From Darksidea phi (Eukaryota > Ascomycota > Dothideomycetes > Pleosporales > Lentitheciaceae): a DNA stretch of 64,000 bases. This document shows, piece by piece, positions 48,449 to 61,406 of this stretch. The stretch spans positions 1 through 64,000 of the forward strand of contig JASJFT010000118.1 of assembly GCA_030770425.1 (NCBI GenBank), read 5' to 3'. The notes beneath the pieces were generated by a model. It did no database searches. It worked only from the letters and a program-made list of their open reading frames with translations, and was not told where the DNA came from. The translations under genes were made by a program, and so were the position numbers. How positions within the stretch are numbered: position 1 is the first letter of the stretch; each line of letters opens with the position of its first letter.

Positions 48449-48797
48449 TTGAAGGAAGGAGTAGGCGCGATAGAACGTGGTTATGCAGAAAGTAGCGATG
48501 CGGATACGGATAGAAAGGTTGCGGAACACCTATCCAAGGAGATGACGCAGTCATATTCATGTGATTCACCTGGTAAGTCTCCTAAGAGTAGCCTGAGCGC
48601 AGCTCACCCTGTTAGGGGAGGCGAAAAGAATGCGTCTCTTGATTGATAAGCTACGACTCGAGATCGCTGCCAAAGATGCGAGAATTTATAAACTCAAAAG
48701 ATCTCTAGAGGAGATGAGCGACGGGCTTATCTTAGGAAGGAAACTTATAGATACAGCAAGGAACCTAAAGAGAAAATCGGAGGAAAGGGGGGGGTGA
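48449..48797 (+). CDS. Small hypothetical coiled-coil protein
   Basis: Two exons (48449-48572, 48616-48797) with a 43-bp intron (GTAAGT...GTTAG) give 101 residues. Exon 2 encodes a charged helix with heptad spacing (MRLLIDKLRLEIAAKDARI, YKLKRSLEEMSDGLIL) ending RNLKRKSEERGG. The splice produces one frame with good codons on both sides. I do not know the family; more exons upstream are possible because the ATG lies only 41 codons before the intron. It may be a remnant of a larger coiled-coil protein. Confidence 0.4.
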
Positions 48798-49382
48798 AGT
48801 AGCAGCAAAAAAGAGGAAGAAATGTACTTAAGATAGAAAAGGAGGAAATGTACTATGGGAGGATCAGCTACAAAGATTTGCCATTGAAGGGACGGTGGAC
48901 CTCGAGGGTATAGTGTGTAATTATCAAAGTATAAAGTGGGGCGGAACGGGTCAGCAATGATCCGGGACGCGTCGGCTGTCTGCCAAGCCCGCCAAACCGG
49001 GCATAGCTGCGGAGAAATCGCGGCTGAAACCGAGTAGGACACAATCAATCAATCATCACACCGCTCCCACACAAACGCCTACACCAATACAAAGGCCCAC
49101 CCACCCCCCGCATACCCACTCCTGCTCTCCATCCAGTTTCTCCTGTCTACAAGGATTTCTCATCGTACGTGCCGCTGTCGTGACAACTGTCATTCCCTAT
49201 TAGGCACCCTAAGTTCAAATGGTTAATGGCCTATCAAGCAGGATAAATATCGAACGCTGCACATCCCACTCTGTCCGGCCATCACGATTCATTATAAGCC
49301 ACAGCACGCACACAGATCCTCCTCAGATTTCGTTCCACCCTTCATCCTCCACGATTCCACTCTTCATCCTCCACGATCCCAC
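48798..49382. promoter_or_regulatory. Leader and promoter region of the 49.4-kb kinase gene
   Basis: No gene is seen. The last ~250 bp are C- and T-rich with CACACA and two near-repeats of CATCCTCCACGAT(T/C)CCAC just before the start codon, as in many fungal 5' leaders. Confidence 0.4.
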
Positions 49383-50180
49383 ATGGAGACTGAGACTATA
49401 GAGAATACAACGGAGCGGAGAGGCTTTATAAAGAGACCTAAGGACACAACGGTTATTATCCGTGCGGGGTACTCTGTTATTTGCGATATTAAAGACCGCC
49501 CAGGTATAGTACTTAAGGTACCTTTACCCTTTGAGGAGTTTGAGCAAGCTCTGGAAATTGAAAAGCGTGTATATCGCCGCCTAGGGAAGCACCCCAACCT
49601 ACCTAATGTTATAGACGAGGATGAGTATGGCATTTACCTCGAACGAGCAGAGCCCGGCTGTCTCCGACTATACTACAAGGAGGGAGGCAAGGCTACGCCT
49701 GAAGAGAGGATTAAGTGGTGTCGAGACGTTGCCGAAGTACTTCACTACGTCCACCAGAAGAACATCCGCCACGCTGACCTATCCGGGAGGAATTTATTAA
49801 TAAATTTGGCACGGGATATTCTTCTCTGTGATTTTGCCGGCTCTTCTATCGACGACGACCAGGCAACAGTCGTTGCCGAAACTGGTTTCCGGCATCCCGA
49901 CGAGCGAGAATACCGCTCGCCTACTATCCGCGCCGAAATTCATACACTTGGATCAACCATGTACGAGATCGTAACGGGCAGCAAACCTTTTCATGAGAAA
50001 ACAGAGGAGCAGGAGCGCATGGTCGAGAACCTTATGAAGGAGGGAAAGTACCCTGACGTGAGTGCACTTCCGCTCGGGGATGTCATAGTCAAGTGTTGGA
50101 AACGCGAGGGCTATTTCAATTCAGCGGCTGATGTGGCTGAAGAGATTACCCGTTCTAGTATGTTTCGTTCATGCTGTTAG
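49383..50180 (+). CDS. Compact protein kinase-like protein, intact
   Basis: An intronless frame of 265 codons, with MALE-like leader absent and start METETIEN. Kinase features: VLKV with Lys45 in the VAIK position, a helix C with Glu58/Glu60, PNLPNVID, catalytic loop HADLSGRN (130-137; HRD changed to HAD, with Asp132 and Asn137 kept), DFA at 150-152 replacing DFG, and HTLGSTMYEIVTGSKPF as helix F. No glycine-rich loop is evident between residues 20 and 40. It ends MFRSCC. Such ~260-residue kinases occur as large, fast-evolving families in some ascomycetes; activity is plausible because the essential Lys, Asp and Asn remain. It is the only kinase frame in the window without damage or start ambiguity. 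Confidence 0.8.
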   Translation: METETIENTTERRGFIKRPKDTTVIIRAGYSVICDIKDRPGIVLKVPLPFEEFEQALEIEKRVYRRLGKHPNLPNVIDEDEYGIYLERAEPGCLRLYYKEGGKATPEERIKWCRDVAEVLHYVHQKNIRHADLSGRNLLINLARDILLCDFAGSSIDDDQATVVAETGFRHPDEREYRSPTIRAEIHTLGSTMYEIVTGSKPFHEKTEEQERMVENLMKEGKYPDVSALPLGDVIVKCWKREGYFNSAADVAEEITRSSMFRSCC

Positions 50181-51420
50181 CGAAGAGACCCACGGAGCTA
50201 ATTGCATGTCAGCTCCAAGATATCTCGCCCAAATATGGCCTAGTCTTCCTCTTGCCAGGGACTCGTCTAGTCGTTAGGCGGGTTATGACTTGGGAATGAA
50301 GGAGTATATTTATGTTTAACTTCTAAAAACGAGTGTGTTGTCATTTCCACCCAACCCCTCGAAACGAGTGCTATGATCTCTGAAAACAGGTGTAGCTCGA
50401 GCGATTCAATGTTGTAGGTCCTGCTTTAGGAAGTAGGGCTAGTGCATTTGTTGCAAGCTCGTCCGCTCTGAGTTATGATGATCGAAGAGCCCGCAATCTC
50501 CGTGGCATTGGCGCACTGGCCACCGGGGGGGGCATTTTTGCACCGGTCTTGGTCAATTCTTATTCGCTCCGTGTGTGGAGGTGTCTGTTTGCAGCCGGAC
50601 GCCTTGGTAGTCTGCCAGTAATACGTGCATCCACAACCCTATAGCTGCTCAGCTGTATGCCCAATGCTTAGGAACGCCAACTCACCATCACGTCTCAGAA
50701 TTCGCGAGAGTTGGATTGGGGTCAGTTAACCACAAAAACTGTTCCGGTGTTGGTCACTACTAGTCCTTGAGATATGCTGCAGTCTTCTTACCTTTCGAGC
50801 TTCAAAGCTAGTTGTCGCGCAAATGCTGAAAATTGATCAAAGCCAACAGCGATGAATCCGTTTTATACTTTGTGGGGTGAGATCGGTAGCCGACTAAGTT
50901 GCTCGAAACGGTTGCAATCGATTCCATAATTCGTACGGATAAGGACTACATAAATGCCGACGACATTTTATGGGGGGCCGTTCAACAGCACGCCTAGTTG
51001 GTGGACACCTTGACGCGCGCGGCAGGTGGTAGCATGGTGGGCTGCAGTAACTACTATGCTTCCGGCAGGTCAGTCCACCCCTCATTTTAGCCGCAGAAGC
51101 TCACCGGTGAAATCAATATTTAGCCTGACTGCATATTCTGGCACTAAGCCAATTTAGGTTATATTGACGCATCCATTGGCAGCGCTTACCTGCGTCCAGC
51201 CGCAAGCGCAAGTGCTACGTGGACCTCGAGGCTGCATGCGGCAGCCCAAGCGCGCCGCCATCCATAACTACAATATGGGTACGGTAGCTATCTACTCTCA
51301 GTGTTTCTGAGACAACGGGCTTCCCGCGCCGAACGTCTGCGCCTCAATTGCACTTAACCGCTGGACCCAACATGGTAACTTAGTGCATTTTGAAGGACGG
51401 CAGTCGCTGCATTCAATATC
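50181..51420. other. 1.2-kb stretch without a recognised gene
   Basis: Frames are short and overlapping. The base composition is like the rest of the island and CA/TG are normal. The right end is the region upstream of the cyclin relic and may hold its old promoter. Confidence 0.4.
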
Positions 51421-52819
51421 GTGCATCCCGCCTCGTCCTTTCCGCCACGTAAGTGCAAAAAGAGGGGTCGGTGCGGTGAGAAAGATGACTCGAAACTTGC
51501 GGGAGTGAACGTAAAAGCAGGAGATTTGGACCCCGTGAAGAAAGACACTAGCAACGCTGCCCGTCCACGACGACAAGCTCTCCACAATGTCACCAACCAT
51601 CAGAGGCATCTTGGGACGGTTATCAAGGTCACAATCGGGAAGCAGGCAACTGACACCCGTTCCCAAGGTCCGACCACGGGGAAGGGAGCAATCCGGGCCG
51701 CCAAAGCTGTGCCGCCGCTCGCAGAATCAGAGAACACGGCCCCGCGGCTGGCTGCTAGGAACAACCGGCAGGAGAAAACCGGTATGGCTCCCGTGAAAGC
51801 CAAAGCCGAGCCTTCTTCTATCACCGTAGAGAAACAACCTATCACCGTCGAGAAACATCTCCTCCATCTACCGAAGCCCGGGAAAAGCTCGAGGCTATAG
51901 GGGAAAAGCCCGTGTCGAATGGCGCCTTCACCGTTTTATAGCCTCTCCTAGAGGGCGTAATAGACTTAGACGCCGATGACCTAGACGATCCTATGATAGT
52001 TGCCGAATACGCCTAGGAAATCTTTAGTAACCTTTATCTCAACGAATACGAGACGTAGCCTAGCTTATCCTACATAGACTACCAGGACAAGGTATTATAG
52101 AATTAAAAAACTATCCTTATAGGCTGGCTTACCGAGGTCTATTATAAGTTCTACCTATAGCCGGAGACGCTCTTCCTCGCGATTAATCTACTCGACAGGT
52201 ACCTAAGTACTAAGAAAGTAAGACTAGAAAATTTTCGGCTTCTAGGCGCCACCGTACTCTAGGTAGCTAGTAAATATAAGGAGATATTAGCGCCTAGCGT
52301 CGAGGCTTTTATAGCCGAAGACGAGGACCTAACTTACGATAGGATAGTATAGGGCGAGTAGTACCTTCTTAAGATTCTCGACTATAATATACGCTATCCT
52401 AGTCTAATAAACTTCCTACGGCGCGTATCTAAGGCTAATAACTATAATATCTATTATCGTAATATATATAAGTACCTAATAGAGCTTAGTCTACTAGACT
52501 ACTACTTCCTATAGTATCGTCCTAGCTACGTCGTAGCTAGTACTATATACCTTTTCTAATAAATTCTTAACTATAGTTAATAGGTAGATTAAATATTTTA
52601 TACTTTAAAGACTACTAAGATTTAAATTAAAGTAGTAACTAACTCTAGCTTTATTTTTACTCTAATAAAACTCTATATTAATATACTATACTAGTAACTA
52701 TACGAAAAAGAACGTTAAGTCTATTTTTAATCTTTTTATTAAATCTTTTATATTTTAATATAAGAAGTCTAGCTTTAAAAGAGATTATATCTTTATAAAG
52801 TACTTTAATAAAAACTTTA
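51421..52819 (+). pseudogene. B-type mitotic cyclin, RIP-inactivated
   Basis: Cyclin B drives CDK1 at mitosis. 51421-51900 is an intact frame of 159 codons with a destruction-box-like RRQALHNVTN. After a frame change near 51850-51880 the cyclin body reads in one frame with stops: LDADDLDDPMIVAEYA, GWLTEVYYKFY (52122), PETLFLAINLLDRYLS (52161), VASKYKEILAPSV, YPSLINFLRRVSK, then LIELSLLDYYF. This is the MRAIL-type helix 1, the DRYLS helix and the second box of B cyclins. Stops sit at Trp, Gln or Met-type positions, as CA/TG loss predicts. A possible C-terminal piece (FIKYFNKNF) lies just before element D. Mutation density rises sharply toward D. Confidence 0.88.
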
Positions 52820-52824
52820 TAATT

Positions 52825-53010
52825 TATTATATCTACTTCTACTAGAGGACTTCTAGATTATTATCGACCCGGCTACGGTTATATACCGAACCTTATATAG
52901 TCCTATATCCTACTATTATATCTTTTTAAGAATTTATCTTATCTCTATCTAAATATAACCCTTTTACTATCTTAGTATTTCTATATCTACCTATCTATAT
53001 ATACCTTATA
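52825..53010 (+). repeat. 5' LTR of element D
   Basis: 186 bp, preceded by TAATT (52820-52824). Confidence 0.9.
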
Positions 53011-56000
53011 ATTCGAATCCTTTCTACTCCTTTTTAAGGACTAGTAGTATAGCGTCGATACTAAAAGCTAATACTTTAAAAGTTCTTATTAATTATACTA
53101 TATAATACCTATTTAGAGCTATTAGTATACCTTCTTATACTATCTATTTAAAGAAGAGTACCTACTTTAGTATCTATCTATCTAGTAGATAAAATAACCC
53201 CGACGCGTAGCTAATCGACGAAGTATACTAGTAGTACCCTAAGTTTAGTAAATAACGAGTTTAAGAACTAGAATTAGATAACGAGAATAACTATTAGCTA
53301 AGGGACCTATTTAATCTTAAAAATATTTAAAAGGGTTAACGTATTTCTAAAACCCCTATAATTTATATATAGTATAATAACGAAAACGTCTTAAAGATAT
53401 CTAATAAACTACTATCTTTTAATAGAATTCTAATAATAATTATAATTAATAGGGACTACTAATCTACGTAAAGAAATAATAGAATATCTAATTACGAAAA
53501 TATAACTCGTAAAAGTAAATTCTAACTATATTAACTTTTAACTTCTACTATACTATCTATATTAGAAGCTAATAATACTCTAATAGATAGTAATTACTTA
53601 GGTATAACCCGTACTATATCTATCTATACTCTAGTCTTAGGTAAAGTACTTTTAGTTAAGATAGTATAAATATTACTTAATCTTTAATACTAGAGCGTAC
53701 TAGTCGACTAGATTAAGGCTATATAAGTAGACCTTACTATAGTTTAAGTAATCTTTAAACTAGCTATAGTAATCCCTTAGACTATAGCTAGTCTACCTCT
53801 AGTAGATAATACTCGTCGGGGGCTATTTAATCTAACTAAGATTAAAGACTCTTCTATACTAGACTTATTAAAGAAAATCTCAATAACTTAAACTATAGAC
53901 TATTAGATTAAAGATATTAATAGTCTCTTTTAAATTAACTTTACTACTACTAATACCCTTAAGTATACTATATAGGTTATAATACTTATTAAGAATAATA
54001 TATATCGTAACCTACTAATTTAAGCTATTAATAATAATAAAGTTATTATATAGCCTTAGCTATAGATAAAGCTTAAGAGTTTTATAAAGAATCCCGTTCT
54101 AATAAAGTTTAATAACTACTTTAAGTTTTAGAACGTTAAATAGTACTAAAATAATAGCTTTAACTTTTTCTTTAACTATTTTATAACTTATAAAGCTACC
54201 TTAGAGATAAAGTCTTATAGTAGTAATATAAGCCCTAATATATTAAAGATATCTTTAGTATAAAGTAAGTATCTAGAACTCTTACGTCGTAAGATATAAA
54301 GAAGTAGCTAGCTTAAAAATATATAAACTTAGTTATAATTTAAATATATCTTATAGAATATAGAGATAGTAGTATACTTTATCTCTATACTAGCTACTCT
54401 TCTAAAGGTTTCTAGTCCTAATTTAACTATAAGTAGAAAGCGTACTACGTCTTTAGTAGCTTTAAGTAATTCTAACTAGAAGAAATAGAATTAAAAGTCC
54501 TTTTAGTAGAGTAATATTAGATAGTCTCTATTAAGAATCCTATTACGTTCTAAGAGTATAGCGTTAATATCCTAATCTAAGACTAATTAAAAAAAGAACT
54601 ATTAGAAATACTATTTTAAAGGCGATAATAGATTAGATAAATCTTAAGAAGAGAAGACTAACTTATTTTTAAAAAAAGATAAGCCCTAGTTATTAATATT
54701 ACTATAATACTACTAGAACTAAATATTAATAATAAATTCTTATAAATTATTAGTAATATAAAGGTATATCTTCCTATAGACGTTCCGATATAGGCCTAGA
54801 GTCTTTTTAATATAGAATTAAACTTAAATATTATTAAAGAGAATCTTATACTATAGTAGAACTTTTTTAAGATATTATTATATATAAAGTCTTAAATATA
54901 TTAAGTCTCTAGTATACTACTATATCTAGAAGAGCTATATATTATTACGATAATAACGTAGGATTCTTAAGGTATAATAAGAATAATAGATTCTTAGATA
55001 TTTTAGACTACCCCTATAAATAGCTATAATCTTATTCTTAGCTAGCTATAGCTATACGAGGTAGACCCTCGAGTAGATTACTAAAAGGAATTTTTTAAGT
55101 AGTAGAATAGGAATATAGTAGCCGAGTATATTAAAGTTAAGATAATATCTAATAACTTAATATAATAGTTATAACCTAAGGAGAAAGTATATATACTATA
55201 CCTAAGAAGCTTTTATATTCGATTACTTACGAGCGAGAAAGAATATTAACTCTAATTTCTTAATATAGTAAAGACTATAGAATATTTATAGATATTTATT
55301 AGTAAGATATAAACTCTAGGAGGTAACGAACCTTAGAATACTTAATATTAGAATAAATAGGACTTATTCTAGTTAAAAAACTAGACCTTATAACTTTATA
55401 ATTATCTTATTTACTATATAAAGTAATACCCTAAACTAGTATAACTACTTAAAGTTATAGTCTCCTAGATTATAATATTAATAATAAATATCCCTTTATA
55501 GAAGGTTATAGCTCTTTATTAAAAGAGGTAATAGAAGTTTAAAAACTATTTAAACGTTTTCTATAATAATTCTAATAAAAAAATTAACTCTAAGAAAGTT
55601 ATAAAGGTACTAGAATATCTTTATAATTAGCTTTAGTACTTTAGTCCTAAACTTACTAGTAGAATTACCTCTAACTTAGATTATAACTATACTATTAATC
55701 TTAAAGAGGGAAAGATACTATTAAATCTACCTATTTATAATCTCTCTAGAAGAGAACTTAAGATTCTAAGAGAATACCTTAATAACTCTCTAAAGAAGGA
55801 GTAGATTTAGTCTAGTAAGTCTCTAGTAGAGGCCCTAATACTTTTTATACCTAAAGCTAATAATATACTTTAATTATATATTAATTATAGGGGTTTAAAT
55901 AAGATAATAATTAAAAATTATTACCTTATACCCCTTATAAGCGAGATACTAAACTAGCTATCTAGGGCTAAGATCTTTATAAAACTTAATCTCTATAAGG

Positions 56001-59000
56001 TATATTATCGATTACGTATTAAGAAGAACGACGAATAAAAAATAGTATTTAAAATATACTATAGCTATTTTAAATATCTAGTAATACTATTCGGCCTTAT
56101 AAATATATCTACTACGTTTTAGTTATATATCTATAGAGTCTTAGGTAACCTATTAAATAAAATATATATTATCTATTTAGATAATATTCTTATATACTCT
56201 AAAGAGAAGAAAGATTATAAATAATATATTTATAAAGTTCTTAAGAGATTATATAATTAGGGACTCTATTATAAAGTCTTAAAGTATACCTTCTCTATAA
56301 AGTTAGTAGAATTTCTTAGCTTTATTATAACCCCCTATAGGGTAGTTATAGATTCGATATAGGTCTAAATAATTAAAGAGTAGCTAGAGCCTAAAGACTA
56401 TTAGAATATCTAAGTATTTCTTAGATTTATAAACTTTTACTAATAATTTATTTATAACTACTTAAATATTATTTATCTACTTTTAGAATATATAATCTCT
56501 ATATAGAATCTAATACTAATCTAATAGAATTTTAGTAAGGACGTATTAGTAGAAAAGTTAAAAAAGATTAAAAAGGGTCCTATAAAGTAGTACGTTTTTT
56601 AGTTTTAGCTAAAGAATATATATAATATATTTCTTATACTCTATAAGCTCTTTATAAAAGCCCCTATTCTCTAGTACTTTAATCTAGTAAAATTTATAAT
56701 AGTTATTACTAACGTCTCTAAGTTTACTATAGTAGCTATTCTATTATAGTTATAAATAATAGTACTCTTAATAAAAAAATACTAAAAGCTAGTTATATTC
56801 TTTAGTCGTAAGTTTACTAGGCTATAGGTTTAATAAAATACTTATAATAAAAAGTTATTTACTATTATAGAAACCTTTAAATAGTAGTAATACTATTTTA
56901 AGTATACTCTAAATACTATCTATATACTATATAACTATAATAATCTAAGGTATTTTATAACTATAAAGGTACTCTTATCTAAGTAAGTATACTAGGCTAA
57001 AGAGTTAGCTTATTTTAACTTTAAGATCAAATATAAGCTTAGTATAAAGAATCTAGCTAATATACTATTATAATAATCTAATTATACTAAAGGCTTTTAG
57101 CTTAGAGAGGAGAGAGTACTAAGAAATATTATACTTTCTATACTCTAAAATAAATTCTAGGTATAGGTACTTCGGAAGCCTATAGCTCTATATACTAAAG
57201 ATTAGATAGTATATAAATTTAATCTTATTAATAAGAATCTATAAGTAATCTATTAAGAATTTAAAAATAATACGAACTATTCTACTATAGAATTCCCTAG
57301 TATAGTACTAGTTTTTAATAATATATTATTTATTAACCTTAATTTATCTATAGACGGGAATAATAAACCTAGAGAATAATTAAAAGGCTTAGATCTAGCT
57401 TTAATATTTTTTTAATATTATAAAGTATTTTCTACCTCTATATTATATAAGTCTTTATTAGAAGTTATAAATAATAACTTATCCTTTAACTAAGAAACCT
57501 CTAAACTACTATTAGACTATATTTAGAAAGTATAGAAACGTAATATAATCTATTATAAGAATATATAGTATATATAAAAGTTCGAAAGTAAAGAAGAATA
57601 AAAGAGTATATCTTTATAGATTATAAATCTAAAGGACGTTCTTTAAAGAGTAGAGAAAGTATAAATTCTTAATAATAAAGCTTTTTATTAAGCTATTCTT
57701 ATAAGAAATTATAATAACCCTCTAAAGGGCTATTATAAAGTAGATAAGACTATTAAACTCCTATAAAGAAAGTACTATTAGCTAAAGCTTTAAGTAGAGG
57801 TTAATACGTATATATAAGACTATATAGTATATTAAATAAATAAAGTATAAAGATATAAGCTATAGAGGTTACTAGAACTAATTCTTTTACTATAGAAGCC
57901 TTAGTATAATTACTCTCTAGACTTTATTACTAACCTATTAGAATTTAAGAATTCTAAGGGTAACGTCTATAATATAGTACTAGTACTTATTAACTATTTT
58001 TTAAAGCTAGTTTAGTATTTATCTATAATAAAGAATATTACTATAAGTATATTAGTCGATTTATTATTTATAAAAGTATTTATAAAAATTAAACCCCTAT
58101 TATTACTAATCTTAGATTAGGGCTTCGTCTTTACTAGTAAATTTTAGTTAAACGTATATTTTTATTTTAATATTAAATAATAAATAAGTATAATCTTTTA
58201 TCTATAAATAAATAGCTAAACTAAATACTAGAATTAGGAGCTTAAAGTATACCTATAAATATACCTAAACTATTAGTAAAATAACTAGTATTAGCTACTT
58301 CTAATAGTAGAATACGTATATAACTTTAAGATTTATTCGAGTTATAGTATATATCTTATTAAGATTATAATAGGCGTTAAACCTAAGAATTTTAATAACG
58401 TAGAAGACGAGTATTAGCTTTATTAACTATCTAGCGACTAAAGTATAGACGAAAAGATCCTAAGTATATATTAGAAAGTTATTAACTTTTTAACTAGCCG
58501 GGTATAATAGTTTTCTAATACTTAGAAAGTATTAACCTATACTTAAAAAAACTAGTAATACTAGTATAACTTAAAGAGAATAAGTAAGTATTTTACTATT
58601 AGTAAAAAGATAATCTTAAAGATTACTAATATTAAGACTAAGCGCCCTTTAAAGAAGTTAGACGCGAAGTACTTAGAACCCTTTACTATTTAAACTAAGT
58701 ATAGGAAGCTAAGTTACTAATTTAAGCTACCTCTATTAATATTCTAGCTATATCCTATCTTCTATATATCTCTTCTAAAGAAATAGATAAAGTTAAGAGA
58801 AGATTTAAACTTTAGACCTAGGCCTATATAGTATCTAAAGCTTAACGACGATAATTAATATAAAGTTAAAGCTATTCTTACTTATAAGATAGTATATAAT
58901 AAGAAGCTCTTCTTTATAAAGTAGCTAGGTTAGTTATATAAGAATAATATATAAAAGTTTAAAATCTCTCTTAATAATTATAATAAGGTCCTCGTAGAAT

Positions 59001-61215
59001 ATTAGACGAATCTAGATAATTAAATATTAGGTCGTCTAAAGTAAAAAGCTATTAAAGAAGTATTATAACCTTTATAAATAGATAATAACGTATATAAGAA
59101 ATCCTAAAGGGATAGACTATATAAGTAATATTAATATAAAGAAAGAACTAAGAGATCTAATCGAAAGGTATCCTTAGGACCTCGCTCAGGAATATTAAAT
59201 AAGTAAAATAATTAGTTAAAAAAGAAAATACTATCTACTTTAGTAATAAGTTATAGCTTAAAGGATTTAGTAAGACTAGCCTTTATATATTATAGTAATA
59301 GATAGACTAACTAATAATAATAGTATTAGAATTAATAAGCTAGATTCTTAATATAGGTATTTATTCTATCTATATATCCTAGTAATAGAAACCTTAGTCG
59401 AGTACTATACGATCTATAGATAACCTAAGTAAGCTACGCGTACTAGGTAAGAAGTTCCTAAAGAAGCTTTATAACGCCCCCTTCTAGGGGGTAATAGACG
59501 TTATATCTCTATTAATAATATTTCTATTAGGAATATTAGGGCTATAATAGTACTAATAATACTTATAATTAGTAGCCCTAAGAGATATACTAGTCGAGAA
59601 GTTATACTTAATAAAGTAAGCCTTATAGATAGCGGAGGCTATAAAGTTAGTAGATATTAGATAACTAATACTACCTAGTCTATACTAAAGGAATTAGTAT
59701 AGGAAGTTATTAAAAAGATAATAAAATATATCTAATAGTATTAGAAGTTAAGCTTATACGTCGTAACTATAGCCTAGCGTAATTCTATCTTACTACTAGT
59801 ATCCTTAATTAGACGCTTTTATTTAATCTTATACTAGTTCTAATTAATATTAATATTAAAAGTATAGAACTATATATTCTACTAAATCTTCTTAAGTATA
59901 TTAGAATCTATATTCTTATTATTACGAGTAGCTTAGGTATTATAATACTAAATACGCTTAATAGTAAAGGTAAGAAGATTAAAGTAGTAGTAGAAAGTAG
60001 ACTTAATCTATACGAATTATTAGTAGAACTATATTAGTAAGAAGAGAAAAAGACTAGTATATACTACTAAGTAGGTTTAATAGTAAGCTTTATACCTACT
60101 ATAGATAGTATAGATATTAGCCTTCTAGTACTAATTACTTAAAGTAATTTAATAAAGCTTAGCTATATTAAACTCCTATATAAACTAAAAGAGATAGTTT
60201 ATATACTAATAGTATATAAGAGGAGACTAAGACTCTAAATAGATAGGAAGAGTATAGATATACTTAAAGAGAGTAGTATTACTATACTAGCTAGTAGAGA
60301 TAATTATAATAAGGGGTAGAATCTTAAGAGTATTAAGAAATAAAGTAGAGAAATCTAGAAGTAAATATACCTTCTTATACTTATACTAAAAGAAACTATT
60401 TTATATCTAAGCTAATAGTACTCTAAATACTTATTAGTAAGAGCTTAAAATATAGAAATAAAAACGTTTAAAGAGATATAATATATAATAATTTATTATC
60501 TCTTAGATAAATACCTATAAAGATATAAATAGAATTTCTCTTACTAGAGGGGCTATAGATAAACGAGTAATTTAATATAATTATAAATTACGATAGACGG
60601 TAGCTAGTAATTACTAAGTACTACTAGATTATACTATTATAATAGATATTAAGACTAAATTAAATAGAGTTTAGACTAGTTCTAAAGTCTTTATAAAGGT
60701 ATTATAAGTAAGTAAAATAACTATAAAGATTATACTTAGTAAATAGCTCTTATATATAGATAGTAAGTATCTACTAGATAGAAGTTACTAAAAATTACCT
60801 ATAAGGGGAGTAGTAATATTATTATTACTAGTATAAGGATCTATAAGAATATATATAGACTATAAGCTATAACGACGATAGGTAAAAGTTATAAATATAC
60901 GTTAATAATAAACTAATACTTAAGTTATATATACTTTTTAATTAAATTAACTATATATTATAAGATTAAGATTAAGGGCTATAAGGTTAAAAAGACTACG
61001 AAAACCCCCTATTAAGGTAGTAGGGGTATAATATAAATACTAAATACCTAAAAGATCTTCTCTATAAAATCGTTTTTTCCTTAGAAATAGGGTTTTTTAA
61101 AAGTATAGATACTTAGGTAAAACTTTTCTAAAGGAAGTAAGAAGACTAATAGAATACGTCGTAGTAAATAACTCTCTATAAGGGCCGAAACGGTCCTTAG
61201 AAAAGAGGGAGACTA

Positions 61216-61401
61216 TATTACGTCTACTTCTACTAGAGGACTTTTGAATTATTATTAACCCGGCTACGGTTACGTACTAGACCCTATATAGTTCTATATT
61301 CTACTATTATATCTTCTTAAGAATTCGTCTTATCTCTATCTAAATATAATCCTTTTACTATCTTAGTATTTTTATATCTATCTATCTATACGTATCTTAT
61401 A
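61216..61401 (+). repeat. 3' LTR of element D
   Basis: 186 bp, preceded by the polypurine tract and followed by TAATT (61402-61406). Confidence 0.9.
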
Positions 61402-61406
61402 TAATT

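Larger units (their letters stand above)
52825..61401 (+). mobile_element. Element D: Ty3/Gypsy chromovirus (same family as B and E), RIP-inactivated
   Basis: LTRs of 186 bp (52825-53010, 61216-61401) are flanked by target duplication TAATT (52820-52824, 61402-61406). The length is 8.58 kb, matching B after removal of A. Plus-strand remnants: reverse transcriptase YLDNILIYSKE near 56166, integrase core near 57975 (LVLINYFLK for VVVDRFSK-like), and a chromodomain at about 58880-58990 (KKLFFIKWLG with later NNYNKVLVEY). The polypurine tract AAAAGAGGGAGAC starts at 61201. D is inserted in the 3' end of the cyclin relic. No frame survives. Confidence 0.92.

Noticed and set aside
53010..53022. tRNA T-loop-like ATTCGAATCC
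   Set aside because: It lies directly behind the 5' LTR of element D, has no cloverleaf around it, and may be a remnant of the primer-binding region.
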